From contig JBOHNM010000038.1 of the NCBI GenBank assembly GCA_050730675.1, forward strand, positions 1 through 27,662: a stretch of DNA of 27,662 nt, in the 5' to 3' direction. Each line of letters starts with the position of its first letter. Within the stretch, counting starts at the first letter, position 1. Below are positions 23,259-27,662 of the stretch, in pieces. This stretch comes from JBOHNM01 sp050730675 (lineage in GTDB: Bacteria; Planctomycetota; Phycisphaerae; Phycisphaerales; UBA1924). The position numbers were made by a program, and so were the translations under genes. The notes beneath the pieces were generated by a model, which worked only from the letters and a program-made list of their open reading frames with translations, had not been told where the DNA came from and searched no databases.

Positions 23259-25073
23259 ATGCCCTCCGCCAGCGACCCCCCTACCCCCCGGCCGCTCAAG
23301 TCCAAGCGTGTGCCGGTCCCTTCCGGCAAACCGGCGCCGTCCAAGTTCGGCCCGCGCCCGGGCAGCCCGGCCCGCAAGCCCTATGACTCGCCCAAGTCCG
23401 GCCCGCGGCGGGATTTCGGCCCCAAGACGGGTGAACGCTTTGACCGCGCCCCCACCCCCGGCACGATCGGTCCAGGGGTCCGGATCGTCCATGAGGATGG
23501 CGACCTGATCATCATCGACAAGCCACCGGGCCTGTTGACGGCAGGCATGGCCGGCGAATCCCGGGTTGCGCTGCTGGACTTGCTCAAGCGGCACTTGATG
23601 GCGACCTCACCGCCGCCGCGCAATCGCAAGAACGCCCGCGAGTTGCGAGAGGCCGGCCGGTTCACCGAACCGCGCGTGGGCGTGCTCCACCGGCTGGACA
23701 AGGAGGCGTCGGGGCTGGTCGTCTTCTCCAAGACCGACAAGGCCTTCAACTGGCTGAAAGAGGATTTCAAGTCCAAGCGTGTCCATCGCATCTACCTCGC
23801 GCTGGTCGAAGGGGAGATGGGCAAGGCAGGCGATGCGGGAACGATCCAGTCGTACCTGCACGAGACACCCTCGGGCAAAGTCGAGAGCATCCCCGCCGAC
23901 CAGTTCCGCGGGCGGACCGACAAGCCCGATGCGCCCGACGCGGCACGGCTGGCCGTCACCCACTTCCGCATCATCGCCGTCGGCAACGGCAAGTCGCTGG
24001 TGCAGGTGAGGCTGGAGACCGGACGCAAGCATCAGATCCGTGCCCACTTCGGCGAACGAGGCCACCCTCTCGTAGGCGACCCGCGCTACGGCGCCAAGGA
24101 CGACAAGCAGTCGCGGCTTGGCCTGCACGCGAGCGAACTCGGCTTCACCCACCCCGGCACGGGGCAGAAGCAACGATGGACCAGCCCCGCGCCGACGTAT
24201 TTCTACACGACCGTGGGCGCACCGGTTCCGGCCGACAACTCGCCGCCGGCGCCCGCCGCGCCTTTCACGCCAACTCCGCCCGCACGCCCGCAGCCCGCCG
24301 CGGACACGTCCTGGAACCAGGTCGCCGGGTGGTACGACGAACTGCTGAGCGACAAGGGCAACGATCACTACCAGCAGGTCATCATCCCCGGAGTTGTGCG
24401 GTTGGTCGGGCCGACACCCGAGATGCGGATCCTCGACGTCGCCTGCGGGCAAGGGATCATCCCGCGGGCCTTGGCGGATCTGGGCGCGGAGGTGACGGGG
24501 ATCGATGCCGCCCCGGAGTTGATTGAAGCGGCCAAGGCTCGCGCGATTGATCGCACGCGGTTCCTCGTCGGCGATGCCCGCGAATTGGGAGCGTTGAACC
24601 TCGAAGGCGAATACGACCAGGCGATCTGCACGATGGCGCTGACGAACATCGAGCCGCTGGAGCCCGTGCTGCGGGGCATCGCCTCGCTGCTGCGCACAGG
24701 CGGAGCGTTCACGTTCGTGATCGTGCATCCGGCGTTCCGTGCTCCGGGGCAGACTGACTGGGGATGGGACGACTCCAAGCGCAAGCAGTTCCGGCGTGTG
24801 GACGGCTACCTCTCGCCGGGCCAGCACCGCATCGACATGAACCCGGGGCGGTCGGCCAAGGGCGAGGAGCCGGTGATCACCTGGACGTTCCACCGCCCGC
24901 TGCAGACCTACGCGCGGCTGCTGGGCGAGTGCGGCCTGCTCATCCAGACGATCGAGGAGTGGCCCGCGCAACGGATCAGCACCTCCGGTCCGCGTGCCGA
25001 GGAGGAGAACCGGGCACGCCGGGAGATCCCGCTGTTCCTGGCGGTGCGAGCAATCAAGACCGCCACGCTTTGA
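23259..25073 (+). CDS. Fusion of RluA-family pseudouridine synthase and class I SAM methyltransferase
   Basis: This 604-residue protein has two enzyme domains. Residues 1-65 are Pro/Lys/Arg-rich and probably disordered, perhaps RNA-binding. Residues about 72-325 are an RluA-type synthase: IVHEDGDLIIIDKPPGLLT, the catalytic motif HRLDKEASGL with Asp147, then RIYLALVEG, QVRLETGRKHQIRAHF and HPLVGDPRYG. It should convert specific uridines of rRNA or tRNA to pseudouridine. A Pro/Ala linker (about 325-357) leads to a class I methyltransferase: NQVAGWYDELL, motif I ILDVACGQG at 391-399, VTGIDAAPELIEAAK, a later FLVGDARELGAL, and NIEPLEPVLRGIASLLRTGG. The frame is continuous across the junction. The start may be ATG 23259 or GTG 23241; neither has a clear Shine-Dalgarno. 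The substrate of either domain is unknown. Confidence 0.93.
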   Translation: MPSASDPPTPRPLKSKRVPVPSGKPAPSKFGPRPGSPARKPYDSPKSGPRRDFGPKTGERFDRAPTPGTIGPGVRIVHEDGDLIIIDKPPGLLTAGMAGESRVALLDLLKRHLMATSPPPRNRKNARELREAGRFTEPRVGVLHRLDKEASGLVVFSKTDKAFNWLKEDFKSKRVHRIYLALVEGEMGKAGDAGTIQSYLHETPSGKVESIPADQFRGRTDKPDAPDAARLAVTHFRIIAVGNGKSLVQVRLETGRKHQIRAHFGERGHPLVGDPRYGAKDDKQSRLGLHASELGFTHPGTGQKQRWTSPAPTYFYTTVGAPVPADNSPPAPAAPFTPTPPARPQPAADTSWNQVAGWYDELLSDKGNDHYQQVIIPGVVRLVGPTPEMRILDVACGQGIIPRALADLGAEVTGIDAAPELIEAAKARAIDRTRFLVGDARELGALNLEGEYDQAICTMALTNIEPLEPVLRGIASLLRTGGAFTFVIVHPAFRAPGQTDWGWDDSKRKQFRRVDGYLSPGQHRIDMNPGRSAKGEEPVITWTFHRPLQTYARLLGECGLLIQTIEEWPAQRISTSGPRAEEENRARREIPLFLAVRAIKTATL

Positions 25074-25104
25074 CTTGCTGCCTCGCGATTGTGCAAGTGA
25101 AAAT

Positions 25105-25126
25105 GCTCGCCGTAGGGCGGGCCTTT
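25105..25126 (+). terminator. Probable hairpin terminator between convergent genes
   Basis: GCTCGCC (25105-25111) and GGCGGGC (25116-25122) pair over 7 bases, one a T-G wobble, around the loop GTAG. CTTT follows on the plus strand. On the other side is AAAA, which gives a T-run on the minus strand, so it may serve both the fusion gene and the cytochrome gene. The short T-tract keeps confidence moderate. Confidence 0.5.
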
Positions 25127-25155
25127 GTCATTGCTGCTCAACTCTCGTCACGAAA

Positions 25156-27363
25156 TTACGGGCAGGGACGGAAGAACGCATCGAGGAAGAAGATGATGTC
25201 GTCGGCGGTCAACTGGCCGTCGCCGCCCTGAGCGCCGCCGAGTTGGGCGATGTCGGCGACCAGCAGGTTGTTGCTGAAGAACGCATCGAGGAAGACGATG
25301 ATGTCGTCGGCGGTGAGCAGGCCGTCGCCGCCAATGTTGCCGCCGAGACTCGCCACGTCGGCCGGACAGTTCACCGCCGGCGCGGCGACCGAATCCATCT
25401 CCACCGGCTCGCTCTTGCCCCACTTGACCCACTGCGCGTAGGTGATCTGGCCGAGCGACAGAGGCGGGGGCGGGGTGCCCGCGGGCGCCGTCCATGTGTT
25501 GGGACCGGGCTGCGGGATCGAGATCGCCGCGGCGGGATCCTGCACGCTCGTTGCATTGTCGCGAAGGAACTCGGCGTACTCGCGGGTGGTGGTCTGGCCG
25601 AAGAGCCGAACTTCGACACGAACGACACCGGTGGGCAAGTCGAAGATCGTGTCATCCCAATACTGGCCGTCGTCATACTCGTAGCCCACGGGCTCGGCCT
25701 GAACGGCCTGGAAGCCTGCATTGGTGAAGCCGCGGGGTGGGATGCGGTTGTCGAACATGCGGACGTTGTTGATGTCGAGGTGGAAGCTTGGACCCTCGGG
25801 CAGGCCGGCCATAGCGGCCATCACGGCGTCGAGGCCTGCCTTGGCTTCGTAGACCTTGGTGTTGGCGGTGGTGAGGGTGGCGTTGGCGGCGTCGTAGGCG
25901 CCGCGCTCGGAGATGAGCGTGTTGCCCGGGCCGAAGAACTTGACGTTGAGCCACAGTCGTCGGCCCTCACTGAAGCCGCTGGGCAGCTTGTGGCCGGTCT
26001 GGTTGACCACTCGCACGCGCAGCTTGGCGCCGATGCGTGTCAACTCGGTATCGCTGGCCATGGTGCGGTTGTGGCGGACCCGCGCCAGCGCTTCGTCAAC
26101 GGTGGCCATGTCGGTGCGGAGTTCGTCGGGCGGCGGCAGGCCGGGGAGCTGGATCTCGTTGGAGGGGTACATGTCCGCCACGGACTTGAGCACCCAGGTG
26201 TTGGAGCCGCTGAAGTTGTGGACGGGCACGCCCATCGTGTCCTCACGCGTGGGCGGACCAAGGGCCGGGATGCACGCCTCGCCGGTGGTGCGTGGCATGT
26301 GGCAGTCCTGGCAGCTCGAGTAGCCCGTCGCGGTGTTGAACCGCAGCAGCGGACTGCCGGGAGTCTCGGGATCAACGCGCGTGACGCCGTCAAAGGCGTA
26401 GCGGCCCCAGGTGCCGGCGCCGCCGTTGGGATCCGGCACGGTCAGCGTCACGGGGCCATTGGCGAACTCGCTCTTGGCCCACTCGCTGTAGAGCCGGTCG
26501 AGCGGGAACATGTCGTACTTGTCGGCGGTGGGGTGGCGTGTGTCGAGCGCGTTGAGCACGTAGGTGTTGTCGGGCAGGCGGGTGAAGGCCGTGTTCGAGA
26601 TGTCGTGGCAGGAGGCGCACTGCTGGGACTTGCGGTGGAATGGCGACTCGAGCCACTGGTGCCAGAGGAAGTCCGGCCCGAGTTCGTACGGCCCGCGCCG
26701 ACGGTCCTGGGTGTCGATGATGTACGTATTTGCGTTGAGCGCACCGCCCGGGCGACCATTCTCCGCGACGAATGTGGGCGGACGATTGGGACCGAGCGCG
26801 GCGAGCAACTGGGCATCGATCTCCGGGGCGCCTTCGGCGTCCTGACCGTACTCAGCGCCGGGGCGCGGGGCCGGATCGTTGGTCAACGAGCGCGGGGGCG
26901 AATCCGGGTCCACCATGCGGTGACAGACGTGGCATGAGACGCCGTGCAGGTCGGTCGAGTTCAGGCCGGTGCCGTCGGTCGGGCGATTGCGCTTCTGCAC
27001 CCACCCGGCGGGCGTGTGGCAGCGAAGGCATGTGTCGCCGGAGAACGAAGCATCCTGCTCGGCGACCTGCAATTGCGACTGGAAGATCGGATCACGCGTC
27101 GCGTGCGCCATCATCGAATAGCGCCAGCGCTCGTAGGGCGCGTGGACGAGGTCGAACTCGCCGTGGCAGCCGCCGCAGACCTGCGGCTCTTCGATGGGCG
27201 CCAGGAGCGGGCCGGGTGCTGTAGGCTGTGTTCCGGGCGCGTAGAAATCCGTGAGCGTGGTGCCGACTCGCGGCTGGGCGATTGCGACACCAAAGGCCGC
27301 ACCAACTACGCCGAGTGCAAGCACACCCCAAGCCCGCGACATCCAAGGTGACCGATTCCCCAT
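25156..27363 (-). CDS. Exported pentahaem cytochrome c with tandem dockerin-like C-terminus
   Basis: This 735-residue protein starts at ATG 27363, 7 bases after a GGAGG. A signal peptide covers residues 1-29 (AWGVLALGVVGAAFGVAIA). Five CxxCH haem motifs follow: CGGCH at 63, CLRCH at 112, CHVCH at 144, CASCH at 249 and CQDCH at 351, so haems would be attached outside the cytoplasm. Next comes a beta-rich domain with RVVNQTGHKLPSGFSEGRRL, a motif common after multihaem domains in planctomycete cytochromes. The C-terminus has two 35-residue repeats (from 669 and 704) of the form ADIA.LGG..GGDG.LTADD with FLDAFF, ending in RPCP. They resemble the planctomycete GC-type dockerin domain. The repeats are also near-identical in DNA (25171 onward and 25276 onward). 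The electron donor and acceptor are unknown; no partner redox gene is nearby. Confidence 0.92.
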   Translation of the reverse strand: MGNRSPWMSRAWGVLALGVVGAAFGVAIAQPRVGTTLTDFYAPGTQPTAPGPLLAPIEEPQVCGGCHGEFDLVHAPYERWRYSMMAHATRDPIFQSQLQVAEQDASFSGDTCLRCHTPAGWVQKRNRPTDGTGLNSTDLHGVSCHVCHRMVDPDSPPRSLTNDPAPRPGAEYGQDAEGAPEIDAQLLAALGPNRPPTFVAENGRPGGALNANTYIIDTQDRRRGPYELGPDFLWHQWLESPFHRKSQQCASCHDISNTAFTRLPDNTYVLNALDTRHPTADKYDMFPLDRLYSEWAKSEFANGPVTLTVPDPNGGAGTWGRYAFDGVTRVDPETPGSPLLRFNTATGYSSCQDCHMPRTTGEACIPALGPPTREDTMGVPVHNFSGSNTWVLKSVADMYPSNEIQLPGLPPPDELRTDMATVDEALARVRHNRTMASDTELTRIGAKLRVRVVNQTGHKLPSGFSEGRRLWLNVKFFGPGNTLISERGAYDAANATLTTANTKVYEAKAGLDAVMAAMAGLPEGPSFHLDINNVRMFDNRIPPRGFTNAGFQAVQAEPVGYEYDDGQYWDDTIFDLPTGVVRVEVRLFGQTTTREYAEFLRDNATSVQDPAAAISIPQPGPNTWTAPAGTPPPPLSLGQITYAQWVKWGKSEPVEMDSVAAPAVNCPADVASLGGNIGGDGLLTADDIIVFLDAFFSNNLLVADIAQLGGAQGGDGQLTADDIIFFLDAFFRPCP
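25171..25332 (-). repeat. Tandem 105-base repeat encoding two dockerin-like units
   Basis: Two copies start at 25171 and 25276, spaced by 105 bases (35 codons). The first 57 bases of each differ at only a few positions, and the shared core includes GAAGAACGCATCGAGGAAGA. Codons are conserved as well as residues, which suggests recent duplication or gene conversion. Confidence 0.8.
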
Positions 27364-27541
27364 CCAACATCCTCCGTGACGGGCGCGACAGGTGGGCAAT
27401 GCACGAACGCGGACCGAATGGCCTGCGACTTGCCTTTATTCGACCAATTACCGCCTCGGTTCCGCTTGTGGGTGGGCAGCCGGGAAAGTATGCGCTCTTC
27501 TCGGACGCGCGGCTACCCAAACCACCTATTCCCCGGCTTCA
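27364..27541. other. Upstream region of the cytochrome gene
   Basis: These 178 bases show no supported gene. On the minus strand they hold the GGAGG ribosome-binding site (27371-27375) and an AT-richer patch with TCGAATAAAG about 75 bases before the ATG, a possible but unconvincing -10 region. Confidence 0.35.
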
Positions 27542-27662
27542 TCACAGCAGATCGAGGTCGCTCACCTGCGGACAAACCCCGATCCGGGCGGCCCTGCCGA
27601 GCAGTTCCTTGATCGCTCGCTGACCTCGATCGCCGGCGTCAACGGTGAGATCAGCGAGGAGC
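27542..27662 (-). CDS. Possible C-terminus of an unidentified protein, cut by window edge
   Basis: On the minus strand a frame is open from the window end to TGA at 27542-27544. Its last residues are AIKELLGRAARIGVCPQVSD then LDLL, preceded by a helix-like polar stretch. The composition looks like a real protein end, but only 39 codons are visible, I cannot name a family, and the plus strand is also open here. If real, this gene would lie 178 bases upstream of the cytochrome gene. Confidence 0.3.
   Translation of the reverse strand, partial: LLADLTVDAGDRGQRAIKELLGRAARIGVCPQVSDLDLL

Noticed and set aside
23607..24971. 454-codon open frame on the minus strand
   Set aside because: It is antisense to the RluA-methyltransferase gene, whose motifs are unmistakable.
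27401..27662. Plus-strand frame open to the window end (about 27500 onward)
   Set aside because: It has some protein-like text and high GC at third positions, but no acceptable start or Shine-Dalgarno was found; the minus frame with a natural stop was preferred at low confidence.
1..27662. CRISPR array or insertion sequence
   Set aside because: No regularly spaced identical repeats and no transposase with terminal inverted repeats were seen; the repeats found are protein-coding.

Overview
The window is about 65% GC, with dense genes and large secreted or envelope proteins. It most resembles a planctomycete, probably of the Phycisphaerae type. The supporting traits are a C-terminal tandem 'GC-type dockerin' on a multihaem cytochrome, an RHS-like exported protein, oversized pseudopilins with DxDGDG loops, and a stand-alone CoaB. 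This placement is an inference from protein style; no rRNA is present.

Layout. (1) Positions 1-4240, minus strand: the 3'-truncated gene of a very large exported RHS/YD-like protein, preceded by a small exported alanine-rich protein of unknown function. (2) Positions 4578-5356: a decayed 3' end of a large serine recombinase. Its frame has one in-frame TAG and ends inside the 3' end of a tRNA-Pro(UGG) gene on the other strand. This looks like the scar of an integrated element at a tRNA. (3) Positions 5389-22384, minus strand: one large secretion or pilus locus. From a good sigma70-like promoter at 22356-22384 it reads GspE/PilB-type ATPase, PilT retraction ATPase, second GspE/PilB ATPase, GspF/PilC platform protein, then five pseudopilin-like genes in the classical G-H-I-J-K order. 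The last encodes a 1814-residue GspK-like protein and is followed by a perfect 13-bp hairpin terminator. F, G, H, I and J are chained by 4-base ATGA/GTGA overlaps. (4) Positions 22494-25073, plus strand: stand-alone CoaB (phosphopantothenate-cysteine ligase), then a fusion of an RluA-family pseudouridine synthase with a class I SAM methyltransferase. (5) Positions 25105-27363: a likely terminator between convergent genes, then a minus-strand exported pentahaem cytochrome ending in two dockerin-like repeats. The last 120 bases may hold the end of another minus-strand gene.

How the parts fit. The locus supplies the cytoplasmic motors, inner-membrane platform and pseudopilus of a type II secretion or type IV pilus machine. 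Secretin, assembly-platform L/M proteins, prepilin peptidase and an obvious short major pilin are not in the window. The E-F-G-H-I-J-K order argues for type II secretion; PilT and two extension-type ATPases argue for a pilus. It is best described as a hybrid. Both extension ATPases start with a MshEN-type tandem motif, intact in one and degenerate in the other, so cyclic-di-GMP control of one motor is plausible. The most interesting points are this hybrid system with its giant K subunit and calcium-type loops, the RluA-methyltransferase fusion, and the recombinase relic at the tRNA. Start sites were chosen by eye from Shine-Dalgarno sequences, signal peptides and family conservation.
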